Shown here piece after piece: positions 1 through 9,304 of a DNA stretch of 64,000 nt. The stretch is from Nocardia pseudovaccinii NBRC 100343 (lineage in GTDB: Bacteria > Actinomycetota > Actinomycetes > Mycobacteriales > Mycobacteriaceae). The translations under genes were made by a program, and so were the position numbers. The stretch is taken from assembly GCF_001613225.1 (NCBI RefSeq), contig NZ_BDBY01000121.1, forward strand, positions 50,226-114,225, read 5' to 3'. Positions within the stretch are counted from its first letter, which is position 1. Every line of letters starts with the position of its first letter. Below the pieces are notes generated by a model, which was given only the letters and a program-made list of their open reading frames with translations, made no database searches and was not told the origin of the DNA.

Positions 1-324
1 TGCCGAACCGCACACGCACCTTCCCGAACGGGCCACGATCGAAATGAATATCCGGAAGCTCCAGCAGCGCAGCCTCTTCCGACCGCAGCCCAGCATGATA
101 GAGCATCCGGAACAACGCGTAGTCCCTTGCCGCAGGCGAGTATTTGCGGGCAGTCGCGATCCGGGCCCTCATGATCTCGAAGAATCGCTCACCTGTTCCG
201 GCGTCGGCAGCGGCAACAGATCAGGCGAATCATTACCCACATGACGAGAGACATTGAACTCGTCGACCGGGCAGAGCAGCCTCACCCCGAACGCGGCCTC
301 GATCTCGGCGCCCTTGCGGACCTC
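1..324 (-). pseudogene. Tyrosine recombinase/integrase fragment, frameshifted
   Basis: Read on the minus strand, this encodes an internal part of a phage-type tyrosine recombinase. One frame gives CPVDEFNVSRHVGNDSPDLL and PLPTPEQVSD. After a one-base shift near position 185 the next frame continues with ARKYSPAARDYALFRMLYHA, GLRSEEAALLEL and PDIHFDRGPFGKVRVRF. The AGLRSEEAALLEL stretch resembles the box I region that holds the first catalytic Arg. The 3' part, with the remaining catalytic residues, lies beyond the window edge. The upstream side runs straight into transposase sequence, so the N-terminus is gone. The gene is dead here. The family call is from motif recognition only. Confidence 0.62.
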
Positions 325-660
325 GCCGTCGGCACGGAGGCGGGAGTCCACACCTGGTCCGGGATCAGGTTGACCGCTTCGACGATGGTGTCGGTGAGGG
401 TGAACGCCAGCCAGTACTGGCCCTGGCGGGCGGTGCAGTAGTCGAGGAAATCATGGTTCCGCCGCCGTAATCGGTGCGCACCAGCACTGTGCGGCCCACC
501 CGATAGCCCGGCTGCCACGGCAGCTGCGCCGACGCGGCAGCCAGGACCGTTAGTGATCGACCGCGGTATTCGCGCCGGCGTTCCCGGGCCGCAGCAGCTC
601 GGCCAGGGGTTCACCGGGGCCGCCGGGCCGTGATCGACGAACGCCAGCAACGGGTGAAAG
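325..660 (-). mobile_element. IS1380-family transposase fragment, degraded
   Basis: Minus-strand reading gives pieces typical of an IS1380-family DDE transposase: HPLLAFVDHGP, GEPLAELLRPGNAGANTAVDH, HDFLDYCTARQGQYWLAFTL, TDTIVEAVNLIPDQVWTP and ADGEVRKGA. They fall in different frames, so at least three frameshifts and one in-frame stop have accumulated. Only about 110 codons of a protein that is normally about 450 residues remain, with neither end of the element visible. It is fused directly to the recombinase fragment at its 3' side. Confidence 0.66.
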
Positions 661-775
661 CCTTACCCTTCATCGATGCAGCGAATTCAACTTGGACGAG
701 TCGAATTATCGCAGCTCAGAGCACCCTTCGCCGTTCCAAGATCATCAAAAGCCCACTATGCATGATAGGCCGAGG

Positions 776-1573
776 CTAGCGCGACTTCCATACGGGGGCA
801 CGCTTCTCGGCGAATGCCATGGGTCCTTCCTTGGCATCCTCACTGTCCATCAGTTCCTGCCATTCGGCTTCCGACTGGGTCCACCCCTCGTTCTCGGAGG
901 GGCGGTCGCCGGACTGGATGCCGAGTGCGATCCGCTTGCTGGCTTGAACCGACAGTGGAGCGTTGACCGCGATGCGCTCAGCCAGCGCGAGCGCGGCCTC
1001 GACGACGGTGCCGTCCGGCACCACATGATTGATCAGACCATACTCGCAGGCAGTGGCCGCCGAGATCGGATCGCCGGTGAGGATCATCTCCATGGCCAGC
1101 CGCTGCGGGATCTGCGCCGGCAGCCGGAAGACCCCGCCCGCCCCCGCGAGCAGTCCGCGCTTCACCTCGGGCAACCCGAAGCTCGCGCTTTCCGCGGCAA
1201 CAATGAGGTCGGCAGCGAGGGCGAGCTCGGTTCCGCCGCCCAGCGCCGTACCGTTCACAGCGGCGATGGTGGGTTTACTCACGACATGGCGAACGAACCC
1301 CGCGAAACCCCATTGCTCGTTACCTGGAGCGAATAGGCTCTCGCCACGCGAGATCGCCTTCAGATCCGCACCGGCACAGAAAGATTTGTCACCTGCCCCG
1401 GTGATGACAATGCAACGGACTTCCGGATCGTTCTCAGCTTCGACGAGCGCGCCGCCGACGGCCGCGCTCACGGCCGAATTGACCGCATTGCGTGCCTCCG
1501 GCCGGTTGATCGTGATCAGCAGGACATTGTCCCTGCGCTCGGTCAGTGCGCCGGCTTCGGTTGCGGCAGTCAT
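776..1573 (-). CDS. Enoyl-CoA hydratase/isomerase (crotonase)
   Basis: A 265-residue crotonase-fold protein that probably hydrates a 2-enoyl-CoA. The oxyanion-hole segment FCAGADLKAI and the second loop GTALGGGTELALAADL are present. Both glutamates used by true hydratases appear kept: the Glu of GGGTEL and the Glu of GLPEVKRG. It is the last gene of a four-gene minus-strand operon (acyl-CoA ligase, acyl-CoA dehydrogenase, thiolase, hydratase). Its ATG overlaps the thiolase stop as TAATG, so the two are probably translationally coupled. Together the operon covers a beta-oxidation-like cycle except the 3-hydroxyacyl-CoA dehydrogenase. Family call is firm; substrate unknown. Confidence 0.93.
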   Translation of the reverse strand: MTAATEAGALTERRDNVLLITINRPEARNAVNSAVSAAVGGALVEAENDPEVRCIVITGAGDKSFCAGADLKAISRGESLFAPGNEQWGFAGFVRHVVSKPTIAAVNGTALGGGTELALAADLIVAAESASFGLPEVKRGLLAGAGGVFRLPAQIPQRLAMEMILTGDPISAATACEYGLINHVVPDGTVVEAALALAERIAVNAPLSVQASKRIALGIQSGDRPSENEGWTQSEAEWQELMDSEDAKEGPMAFAEKRAPVWKSR

Positions 1574-2721
1574 TATTTCACCAACTCGAGTATCGTAGCG
1601 TTGGCTTGGCCGCCGCCTTCACACATCGTCTGCAGGCCATAGCGAATATCGTTACGGCGCATATGGAAGATCATGTCGGTGAGAATGCGGGCGCCCGATC
1701 CGCCCAAGGGATGGCCCAGCGCGATCGCACCACCATTGGGGTTCAACTTTTCGTCGGGCGCGCCGATCTCCTTCTGCCACGCCATCGGTACCGGAGCGAA
1801 GGCCTCGTTGACTTCGAAGACACCGATATCCCCGACCTGCAGGCCGGACCGCGCCAACACCTTCTCCGTTGCCGGGATCGGCGCACCGAGCATCATGACG
1901 GGATCCGCACCTGCCACAGCCACGGTGTGCACGCGGGCAATCGGCGTCAATCCGTGGCTGTTCGCGAACTCGTCGCTGACGATCAGCAATGCCGCGGCAC
2001 CATCAGAGATCTGCGAGGCGTTACCCGCATGGATGACGCCATCCTCTTTGAAGACCGTTTTCAGACCGGCCAGCTTCTCGACGGTCGTTCCGCGACGGAT
2101 GCCCTCGTCCTTCGACACCACGGTCCCGTCAGGAAGAGTGACGGGCACGATCTGTGCGTCGAACACGCCGGCGTCCTGCGCTGCGGCGGCACGATCGTGG
2201 GAGCGAGCGGCGAACGCGTCCACCTCCGCCCGCGACAGGGCCCATTTCTCGGCCATCATCTCGGCTCCGAGGCCCTGGTTCGGCTCGGCGTTGCGGTAGC
2301 GCTCAGAGAACCGTGGGCTCAGCGGGCTGCCGCCAACGCCGGCCGAAGTTCCGATCGGGACCCGCGACATCGACTCGACACCGCCGGCCACCACGGCGTC
2401 GTAGTGTCCGGCGAGCACGCTCGCGACGGCAAAATTCAGCGACTGCTGCGACGAACCGCACTGGCGGTCAACAGTGACGCCCGGCACCGACTCGGGCCAA
2501 CCCGCGGCTAGCACCGCATTGCGAGCGATGTCATGCGCCTGCTCACCGACCTGCCCGACGCAGCCCCAGATGACATCCTCGATCAGCGCAGGATCGATAC
2601 CCGCCCGCTTGACCAACTCCTGCAGTACGACCGCCGAAAGATCGGCGGGATGAATTCCGGACAAGCCGCCGTTACGTTTCCCCACCGGGGTCCGTACAGC
2701 CTCGACAATTACTGCACCCAT
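1573..2721 (-). CDS. Acetyl-CoA acyltransferase (thiolase)
   Basis: A 382-residue thiolase, a normal length for a degradative 3-ketoacyl-CoA thiolase. The nucleophilic Cys is in VDRQCGSSQQS near residue 88, the catalytic His in GGAIALGHPLGGSGARI near 337, and the second Cys in QTMCEGGGQANA near 367. All three support an active enzyme that cleaves a 3-ketoacyl-CoA to acetyl-CoA or propionyl-CoA plus a shortened acyl-CoA. It lies 13 nt after an acyl-CoA dehydrogenase and overlaps the hydratase that follows by one base. The start is an ATG with GGAAAG upstream. Confidence 0.95.
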   Translation of the reverse strand: MGAVIVEAVRTPVGKRNGGLSGIHPADLSAVVLQELVKRAGIDPALIEDVIWGCVGQVGEQAHDIARNAVLAAGWPESVPGVTVDRQCGSSQQSLNFAVASVLAGHYDAVVAGGVESMSRVPIGTSAGVGGSPLSPRFSERYRNAEPNQGLGAEMMAEKWALSRAEVDAFAARSHDRAAAAQDAGVFDAQIVPVTLPDGTVVSKDEGIRRGTTVEKLAGLKTVFKEDGVIHAGNASQISDGAAALLIVSDEFANSHGLTPIARVHTVAVAGADPVMMLGAPIPATEKVLARSGLQVGDIGVFEVNEAFAPVPMAWQKEIGAPDEKLNPNGGAIALGHPLGGSGARILTDMIFHMRRNDIRYGLQTMCEGGGQANATILELVK

Positions 2722-2734
2722 AGGGCTTTCCTTT

Positions 2735-3883
2735 CTACAGTCCGAGCGAGCGGCCGATGATTTCTTTCATGATCTGAGTCGAGCCGCCGTATATCGTCTG
2801 GATCCGAGCATCGGCGTACGCCTTGGTGATTGGGTACTCCATCATGTATCCGTAGCCGCCGTGCATTTGCTGGCAGGTGTAGATCAGCCGCTGCTGCAGT
2901 TCGGTGGTCCACCACTTCGCCTTCGCCGCATCGACACCATCGAGGGTGCTTGCATTCAGCGACGTGATACACCGGTCGAGGTACACCTGAGCGAGATCGA
3001 CCTCCGTCTCCAGAGTCGCGAGCTCGAATTTATTGGACTGGAACGAACCGATCGGCGCACCGAATGCCTTGCGGGACTTGACATATTCGAGGGTCATATC
3101 CAGCGCGGCGCGGCAGGATGCCACCGCTGTCACCGCGATGGACAGGCGCTCCATCGGCAAATTCCGCATCAAGTGCAAGAATCCTTTACCGACCTCGCCG
3201 ATCACGTTTGCGGAGGGGACCCGAACCGCGTCGAAGTTGAGTTCAGCTGTGTCGTGGGCGCGCAGACCGAGCTTTTCCAATTTGCGACCGCGGGTGAAGC
3301 CCGCCATCCCGCGTTCGACCCCCAGCAGGGTGAACGCGCTGCTCGCCTTGGCATCCGGATCGGTGCGGGCTACCACGATGACCAGGTCGGCATGGATACC
3401 CGATGAGATGAACGTCTTCGCACCGGACAGCACCCAGTCGTCACCGTCCCGATACGCAGAGGTGCGAATACCCTGCAGGTCGCTTCCCGCGCCCGGCTCG
3501 GTCATGGCGACCGCCGCGATCAGCTCGCCCCGCGCGAACCGGGGCAGCCACCGCGCCTTCTGCTCGTCGTTGGTAAGGTCGAGCAAGTAAGGCGCAAGGA
3601 TGTCGTTCTGCAATGTGAACGCAGGTGCACCCGAGGATGCGCGAGCCAATTCTTCTGCGACGATCGCGTTGTAACGGAAATCGCCCGCTACACCACCTCC
3701 GCCGAACTCCTCCGGCACCGAGAAACCGAGCACTCCGAACTTGGCGGCATCGACGTAGAGTTGCCTGTCGACGATGCCGTCCTTTTCCCACTGCCCCTGA
3801 TGCGGAGTCACATAGCGGGCCAGGAACTCGCGAACGGTGTCCCGGTATTGATCGTGTTCTACGTCGAAAATCTCGCGTTGCAT
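2735..3883 (-). CDS. Acyl-CoA dehydrogenase
   Basis: A 382-residue FAD-dependent acyl-CoA dehydrogenase, the usual single-domain length. Visible family motifs include AVAMTEPGAGSDLQGI (FAD-contacting strand), WVLSGAKTFISSGIHADL and the C-terminal MHGGYGYMMEYPITKAYAD and QTIYGGSTQIMKEIIGRSLG. The YGGSTQ position, where medium-chain enzymes carry the catalytic Glu, has Gly. The base may therefore sit at the long-chain or isovaleryl-type position. It is the second gene of its operon, 7 nt after the acyl-CoA ligase and 13 nt before the thiolase, so it likely performs the first oxidation of the acyl-CoA made by that ligase. Confidence 0.94.
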   Translation of the reverse strand: MQREIFDVEHDQYRDTVREFLARYVTPHQGQWEKDGIVDRQLYVDAAKFGVLGFSVPEEFGGGGVAGDFRYNAIVAEELARASSGAPAFTLQNDILAPYLLDLTNDEQKARWLPRFARGELIAAVAMTEPGAGSDLQGIRTSAYRDGDDWVLSGAKTFISSGIHADLVIVVARTDPDAKASSAFTLLGVERGMAGFTRGRKLEKLGLRAHDTAELNFDAVRVPSANVIGEVGKGFLHLMRNLPMERLSIAVTAVASCRAALDMTLEYVKSRKAFGAPIGSFQSNKFELATLETEVDLAQVYLDRCITSLNASTLDGVDAAKAKWWTTELQQRLIYTCQQMHGGYGYMMEYPITKAYADARIQTIYGGSTQIMKEIIGRSLGL

Positions 3884-3890
3884 CTGTCGT

Positions 3891-5432
3891 CTACCTTCCC
3901 GACGGCACCGCGGCCGTTGCGGCTTCGTCTATCTCCGAGACCATTTCGATCAAGCGCCGGCGATCCACCTTCAGCGAGACGCTTCTCGGCAGCTCCGGAA
4001 CCGAATAAATGCGAACAGGGATCTCATAGGCCGTCAGCTGACCGCGGCAGAATGCCTTCAGCTCGTCCTCGGCGACGGGGCCGGAACCGTTGAGAAATTC
4101 GACAACCGCGACCGGTACCTTGCCCAGCCGCTCGTCGTCGCGGCCATACACCGTCGCGTCCAAGACCGCGTCGTGGGCGCGAAGCGCTTCCGCGACCGTC
4201 TCGGGGTGCACCTTGAAGCCACCGCGGATGATCGTGTCGTCCGCGCGCCCGTCGATATATAGAAACCCGTCCTCGTCGACATGGCCCAGGTCCGACGTAC
4301 GGACCCAATCGCCTTTGCCGGTCCCGGTTTGGCTGGAGCTCACCTCGAGGCGTCCGGACTCCCCGAGCGGCCGAACCGAGCCGTCGTCGCCCACCACCCG
4401 CAGTTCGACGCCGGGCATTGCCCTCCCGACGCTGCCGCGTTTCTCGGCCCACCACTGCGCATGCATGGGCTTGGTCCACCCCGCAATCGCACCGGCGAAT
4501 TCGGTCGCGCCGTACATGATGAGCACCGGAATGCCGTACTTCGCGGTGAACTCGTCCGCGAGGTCCGGATTGACGAAAGTTGTTCCGGCGGTGATGGCCC
4601 GCAAACTCGCCAGATCCGCAGCCGGCACGTCGGCGCTGATCACCGCACGCATCGCGGCGGGCGGCAGACCCGCGATCTTCGGCTGATGTTCGCGCACCGC
4701 CGTACACCAACCCTCGACGGTGAACCGCGGCAGCATCACGAAGGGCCGTGCCTCGGCCAGATTTTGCAGCACGCCCCAGAGGCCGCCGATATGCACGATC
4801 GGCAGGGTGACCAGCGCGACGCGGCCTGTGAGCGGTTTCCGGTCCGCGGGCCCGGCCGCGCCGGTATGTCCGTGAACCGCGGTCAGCGCAGCCTCGAGCT
4901 GGCGCCAAGTCAGCGGAATTCGCTTGGGCGGTCCTGTTGTACCGGAGGTGAACATCTCCACGCCCACCGGCTCTGCGACCGCATCGTTTGAACGCGCCGT
5001 GCCGTCGAGGGCCGGGTCGGTCGTCGCGACCACTTCGGCTCCGTCGACCGCGAAGCCGATCATCCCGCCCGCCTCCGCAGCGGCGCGGAACACCGGCTCA
5101 CTCCACATTTCGGCCGACGCGAGAACGGCATCAGGGTGAGCACCGGTCATATCATTACTCAGTCGCGTCACCGGCTGCATCGGATTCAGGGTGATAACAG
5201 TGCGGCCGTTACCGAGGAGGGCGACCACGGCAGCGATCGATTCCATGCGGTTGTCGAGCACCACACCGATCCTGCTGCCCGCGTGGCAGCCGGCGCCGAT
5301 CAGTGCGGCATCGAGACTTTCCGCCAGCACACGGACTTGTCCCCAAGTAAACCAAGTCTCACCCTGCTGGATCATGGCAGCGTCGTCGTCAGCCTCCCAT
5401 AGCCGCGCCAACGCCCCTCTGATGGTCGTCAT
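3891..5432 (-). CDS. Acyl-CoA synthetase (AMP-dependent ligase)
   Basis: An ANL-superfamily ligase of 513 residues that activates a carboxylate to its CoA thioester through an acyl-AMP. Motifs in order are TSGTTGPPKRIPL (P-loop-like), YGATEFAGAIAGW, GFLYIDGRADDTIIRGGFKV (hinge) and PRSVSLKVDRRRL, which keeps the C-terminal Lys. The reading frame stays open 53 codons further upstream, but the ATG at 5432 has GGGAGGA seven bases before it and starts MTTIRGALARL, so I chose it. It is the first gene of the operon running down to 776 and is divergent from the acyl-CoA dehydrogenase at 5605, with a palindromic site between them. Confidence 0.92.
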   Translation of the reverse strand: MTTIRGALARLWEADDDAAMIQQGETWFTWGQVRVLAESLDAALIGAGCHAGSRIGVVLDNRMESIAAVVALLGNGRTVITLNPMQPVTRLSNDMTGAHPDAVLASAEMWSEPVFRAAAEAGGMIGFAVDGAEVVATTDPALDGTARSNDAVAEPVGVEMFTSGTTGPPKRIPLTWRQLEAALTAVHGHTGAAGPADRKPLTGRVALVTLPIVHIGGLWGVLQNLAEARPFVMLPRFTVEGWCTAVREHQPKIAGLPPAAMRAVISADVPAADLASLRAITAGTTFVNPDLADEFTAKYGIPVLIMYGATEFAGAIAGWTKPMHAQWWAEKRGSVGRAMPGVELRVVGDDGSVRPLGESGRLEVSSSQTGTGKGDWVRTSDLGHVDEDGFLYIDGRADDTIIRGGFKVHPETVAEALRAHDAVLDATVYGRDDERLGKVPVAVVEFLNGSGPVAEDELKAFCRGQLTAYEIPVRIYSVPELPRSVSLKVDRRRLIEMVSEIDEAATAAVPSGR

Positions 5433-5563
5433 TCGTTTCCTCCCACTCATGCGGTGGCGGGCCACCGAGCTGGGACACCACATTCCAGCGCCCCGGCCGT
5501 ATCGATCGCCATGATCACGCATTCCGATATCCCGGCTGTCGTATGCTCTACCCAGAAGATAGC

Positions 5564-5583
5564 TGACATGGTTAACTAGGTCA
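5564..5583. promoter_or_regulatory. Palindromic operator in divergent promoter
   Basis: TGACATGGTTAACTAGGTCA is symmetric at 16 of 20 positions. It lies between the divergent acyl-CoA ligase (start 5432) and acyl-CoA dehydrogenase (start 5605), just ahead of the GAGGAGG ribosome site of the latter. Its complement contains ACCTAGTTAAC, the core that recurs at several other promoters here. Confidence 0.6.
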
Positions 5584-5604
5584 ATATTCACGAGGAGGAA
5601 TGCT

Positions 5605-6675
5605 GTGGACTTCGCCCTGAGCGCCGAACAAGAAGAGTTGGCCGCAAGCGAGCGCGCCTGGTTGGGTAAACACGACCCGATCGCAGCACGCCGGCGCTAC
5701 ATCGACTCCGGTCCGGCACGACTGACCGACGCCGACGTAAAGCACCTGGCGGACTCCGGGTTGGTCGGTCTGCTCACCGGCGATATCGGAGGCACTCATG
5801 TTGACCTCGCCGTGCTCGTCGAAGAACACGGCCGCGCTTGCAGCCCCGCACCGCTGGCCGAGCTCGCCCTGGCCACCGCCGCGCTGGACAAGCTGGATCC
5901 TTCTCTCGCGACACTGGGGCACGCGAATACCGTTGGGGCAGAACGAATCCTGCTCGCACTTTCGTCACCCACGGGTGTCTCGCCGAAGGCCGATATCGCT
6001 GGCACTGAGCTACGTATAACCGGCATCACGGGTCCTACGACAGCAGCGCTCGATGCGACCGGCTTTCTACTCGCGACTCAGGCGTCGGACGGTAGCGAGA
6101 TTCTCGCGCATGTGCCACGGGCTACCGATGGACTCCACTTGCGGACACTGGAGACTCTCGATCTGACCAGATCATGGGGCGTTCTCGATCTCGAGGTGAC
6201 GGTGTCGGCCGCCAACTGGACCACCGTGCCGGCCGGCACTATTTCCTATCTTTCGGATGCCCTGGCTTTCTACCGCAAGATGGACGCGCTCGGCGCCGCC
6301 AGGCGGCTCGTCGAGCAGACAGTCGAGTACGCCCAGCAACGCACCCAGTTCGGTCAGCCGATCGGCGGTTTCCAGGCCGTCAAACACCACTGCGCAAATA
6401 TGGCACTGCAGACCGAAGCTTCGCAGGCCTCGCTATGGGCCGCAGCGGTTGCCCTCGACGACAACGACCCGGCACGACGCGCGACAGCTGTGTCGGCCGC
6501 GGCCGCTTACGCCGGCGACGCAACCAGCACTGTCGCATCGACCGCCCTACAGGTACACGGCGGCATCGGGTTCACCTGGGAGCACGATCTGCATCTGCTG
6601 ATCCGTCGAATCAAGGTCGACGAACTGCTGAACGGCTCGGTGATGTGGCATCGGAGACGTCTCGCCGCAGTGTAA
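5605..6675 (+). CDS. Acyl-CoA dehydrogenase, short (FadE28-like)
   Basis: A 356-residue acyl-CoA dehydrogenase that starts at GTG with GAGGAGGAA just upstream. It is shorter than the usual 380-400 residues and resembles the beta-type partners of actinobacterial alpha2beta2 dehydrogenases (FadE27/FadE28 group). Motifs include QRTQFGQPIGGFQAVKHHCA and the C-terminal VHGGIGFTWEHDLHLLIRR. No YEGT or GGTSE segment follows, so a catalytic Glu at the usual C-terminal place is absent. In the known heteromeric enzymes one subunit lacks the base and needs a full-length partner; the 395-residue enzyme at 7251-8438 is a candidate. That partnership is inference. Confidence 0.9.
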   Translation: MDFALSAEQEELAASERAWLGKHDPIAARRRYIDSGPARLTDADVKHLADSGLVGLLTGDIGGTHVDLAVLVEEHGRACSPAPLAELALATAALDKLDPSLATLGHANTVGAERILLALSSPTGVSPKADIAGTELRITGITGPTTAALDATGFLLATQASDGSEILAHVPRATDGLHLRTLETLDLTRSWGVLDLEVTVSAANWTTVPAGTISYLSDALAFYRKMDALGAARRLVEQTVEYAQQRTQFGQPIGGFQAVKHHCANMALQTEASQASLWAAAVALDDNDPARRATAVSAAAAYAGDATSTVASTALQVHGGIGFTWEHDLHLLIRRIKVDELLNGSVMWHRRRLAAV

Positions 6676-7250
6676 GGACGTCGCGATCCGCAGCCCTGGG
6701 ACGTCATGGAGTCAACATTTGCCTGCCATGATCTACCAGGGCTGTAGCGGATGTCCCGGCTTGTCGTCGGAAGTCAAAGCGTCTGGATCGACTGACTGCA
6801 TTGTCGACTACGGGGCGCCGACGCCCCCTTTCGATGCCCCAGAATCTGCAAGGTGAACCAGCACATTTCGAATCAGCCATGCCGCTGTCCGGAAAATCTG
6901 GTCGGCCGGGTAAAAGCTTGGATTTCCGAGTCGACTTCCCCCCAACAGACCGCTGACGGCGACGTTTATACTCGCCGGGCGAGAACCGGGCGCGCCCATA
7001 GTCCCGCCAGCCACATGCCGAAGAAACAAACCCCGGATCGAGTCACCGACGAGGCACTCTTACACCCGTTTTCGACCCACCATTTCCGGCTCGGCATGAC
7101 GATGCCCGAAAGATCGCGCTCCGTAGTTGCATTTGACAGGAACCCAGGAAGTCCGCGCATGGCGCATTCGGGTGTGCCGAGCAGGCATTGTCGCATCGCC
7201 ACACCGAGTCCGTTCATGGTGGCGCGCACATTCTCACCCCCAAGCAGAGA
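6676..7250. other. Intergenic, no gene recognised
   Basis: This 575-base gap lies between the convergent ends of two acyl-CoA dehydrogenase genes. Short open frames on both strands give no recognisable protein and have no convincing ribosome site. I see no strong hairpin. Confidence 0.5.
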
Positions 7251-8438
7251 TCAGCGGGGCAGCTTCAGTCCACGCTCGGCAATAATGTTGCGCATGATCT
7301 CGGAGCTGCCACCTGCGATTGTGTATGCGCGAGCATAGAGAAACTCGTCTTGCCATCGGCCGTTGTCGACGGCGCCGGGGTCGCCCTCGACCAGGATGCC
7401 CGCCTCCCCGCTCAGTTCCAACGCGAACCGAGCGATTTCGACTCCCAGTTCGCTGAACATCAATTTAGCCATGGGTGCATCGTGAACTCGTTCGGTCCCC
7501 CGCGACCACCGACTGATGTTCGCGTAGACGAGCGCGGACAGCGCCTCGACCTCGGCGGTGAACTTCCCCAGCGTCTCCTGTACCGCACCGTCTTCGATGG
7601 CCGGCCGTCCGCCGCGGTGAACGCTCTTCGCCAAATCTGTGAGCGCACCGATACTCTGGCGCAGTCGAACCACGGTGGTGGCGGTGCTACTTCTTTCGTG
7701 CACGAGGCTCGAATTGGCAATGCTCCAGCCGGAATTCAGTTCACCGATCAACGCATCGGCCGGCAGTTCCACGTTGTCGAGGAACACCTCGTTGAAGTCC
7801 GACGTGCCGGTCATCTCGCGCAGGGGCCGCACATCTACCCCGGGCAGGGTCATATCCACGACCAATGCGCTGATGCCCTTGTGTTTGGGCGCATCCGGAT
7901 CGGTGCGGGCCAGCAGATAGCCGTAATCGGCCCAGTGGCCGTTGGTAGTCCACACCTTCTGCCCGTTGATGCGAAAGCCGCCATTCTCCGTGCGAACCGC
8001 CTTGGTACGCAGTGAGGCCAGGTCGCTTCCGGAACTCGGTTCGCTGAACAGCTGACACCACGTATCCCGCCCGGATCGGATGCCCGGCAGATACCGCTGA
8101 CACTGATCCTCGGTTCCGAAGTCGATCAGGGCATGCGAAATCAGCTCCCCCGCACCCGCGAAATACGGGGCACGAGCGCGCGCGAGTTCCTCGCCCACCA
8201 CGACATCACGCTCGCTGGAGTAAGCGCTGCCCCGTCCGCCGTATTGTTCGGGCCAATCGCCACCCATATAGCCGGCGGCATAGAGTTTGCCCATCCATTC
8301 CATTATCAGAGCGTGCTCTGCACGGTTCTCCGCACTACGCACTCCGGCCTTCGGCGGGATCGCGGGCGCATTGGCCTCGATAAACGCGCGCACCTCCAAC
8401 CGAAATTGTTCGAGCTCCGGGCCCATTCCGTAGTCCAT
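7251..8438 (-). CDS. Acyl-CoA dehydrogenase
   Basis: A 395-residue acyl-CoA dehydrogenase. Motifs: WCQLFSEPSSGSDLASLRT, FRINGQKVWTTNGHWADYGY, LREMTGTSDFNEVFLDNVEL and the C-terminal ARAYTIAGGSSEIMRNIIAE. The pattern is that of full-length FadE alpha-type subunits (FadE26/29/34 C-terminal half) seen in actinobacterial side-chain degradation clusters. The ATG at 8438 follows GGAGTA at 7 nt. It is 42 bases after the crotonase at 8481-9263, on the same strand, so the two are probably one transcript. It may pair with the short dehydrogenase at 5605 (inference). Confidence 0.93.
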   Translation of the reverse strand: MDYGMGPELEQFRLEVRAFIEANAPAIPPKAGVRSAENRAEHALIMEWMGKLYAAGYMGGDWPEQYGGRGSAYSSERDVVVGEELARARAPYFAGAGELISHALIDFGTEDQCQRYLPGIRSGRDTWCQLFSEPSSGSDLASLRTKAVRTENGGFRINGQKVWTTNGHWADYGYLLARTDPDAPKHKGISALVVDMTLPGVDVRPLREMTGTSDFNEVFLDNVELPADALIGELNSGWSIANSSLVHERSSTATTVVRLRQSIGALTDLAKSVHRGGRPAIEDGAVQETLGKFTAEVEALSALVYANISRWSRGTERVHDAPMAKLMFSELGVEIARFALELSGEAGILVEGDPGAVDNGRWQDEFLYARAYTIAGGSSEIMRNIIAERGLKLPR

Positions 8439-8480
8439 GTCAGCTACTCCTTCTGCGAACGCGCTTCGGCCGTCCGCTCG

Positions 8481-9263
8481 TCAGCGAACCTCGTACTCGC
8501 GGGTCGATACTTCCGACCGCACGACCTGCGCCTGTCCGACAGGATTGCCGATTGTCGTGTATGCCATCGCGGTGGCGAGAGCATGCGAGCGCCCGGTGTC
8601 GCGCGACTCCCAAATCGCGCGGATGCTGCCCTGAATCGCAGCGGGCGGCTTGGCGGCGATTCGGGCGGCGAGTTCCTGAGCCCGAGCTCGAAGGCGGTCA
8701 TACGGCACCACCTCACTGACGAAACCGATCTCGCGAGCTCGTGCTGCGGACATCCTTTCGTCCAAACCGAGGAGAACCATGCGCAGCACCTCACCGATCG
8801 GGATACGGTGGGCGAGACCGATCGGCTCCAGCGCCGCGACCATCCCGTAGGAAACGTGGGGATCGAAGAACTGGGCGTCGTCGCTCGATACGATGACATC
8901 GGCCTCGTTAAGCCAGTAGAGGGCGCCACCCGCAACCATGCCGTGCACCGCGCAGATCAACGGCTTCCAGCAGCCGTTCTGCTTGGGTGACAGATCGATG
9001 CCCGGGTCCTGCCTGCTGAACGGATTGTCGGCCAGATAGGTCCCCTCTCGCACGTCCACCCCGGTACAGAAGGCGCGATCTCCGTTGGCCTGCAGCACGA
9101 TGACGTGCACATCGTCCTCGTCGTCGGCGAACCGCCACAGCGCCTTGAACTCCTCACGCATTGCGTCATTGAAGGAGTTCAAACGATCTGGTCGATTGAG
9201 GGTGATGGTCAGGACGTGGTTGTTCAACTCCGCGATGACCGTGGCCAACCCGTTCAGATCCAT
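8481..9263 (-). CDS. Crotonase-family protein lacking both hydratase glutamates
   Basis: A 260-residue crotonase-fold protein. The first CoA/oxyanion loop is present as FCTGVDVREGTYL and the second as HGMVAGGALYWLNEADVIV. At the two places where enoyl-CoA hydratases have catalytic Glu, this protein has GGALYW and FFDPHVSYG, so neither Glu is kept. A plain syn-hydratase role is therefore unlikely; isomerase, hydrolase, lyase or binding functions occur in such members. The start has a strong AAGGAGG site. It is first in a two-gene unit with the acyl-CoA dehydrogenase downstream, behind a palindromic promoter site at 9305-9321. Confidence 0.9.
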   Translation of the reverse strand: MDLNGLATVIAELNNHVLTITLNRPDRLNSFNDAMREEFKALWRFADDEDDVHVIVLQANGDRAFCTGVDVREGTYLADNPFSRQDPGIDLSPKQNGCWKPLICAVHGMVAGGALYWLNEADVIVSSDDAQFFDPHVSYGMVAALEPIGLAHRIPIGEVLRMVLLGLDERMSAARAREIGFVSEVVPYDRLRARAQELAARIAAKPPAAIQGSIRAIWESRDTGRSHALATAMAYTTIGNPVGQAQVVRSEVSTREYEVR

Positions 9264-9304
9264 CGTTCCTCCTTTTGTCGGCGGTGACTTACCAGACTTA
9301 CCTA

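Noticed and set aside
692..1598. Plus-strand open frames across the first crotonase
   Set aside because: They are reverse-strand shadows of the crotonase at 776-1573, with no family motifs.
5564..5583. KstR or KstR2 sterol-regulator site
   Set aside because: The known KstR palindrome (AGAAC..GTTCT type) and KstR2 site (CAAG..CTTG type) do not match the TTAAC/CTAG-based sites seen here.
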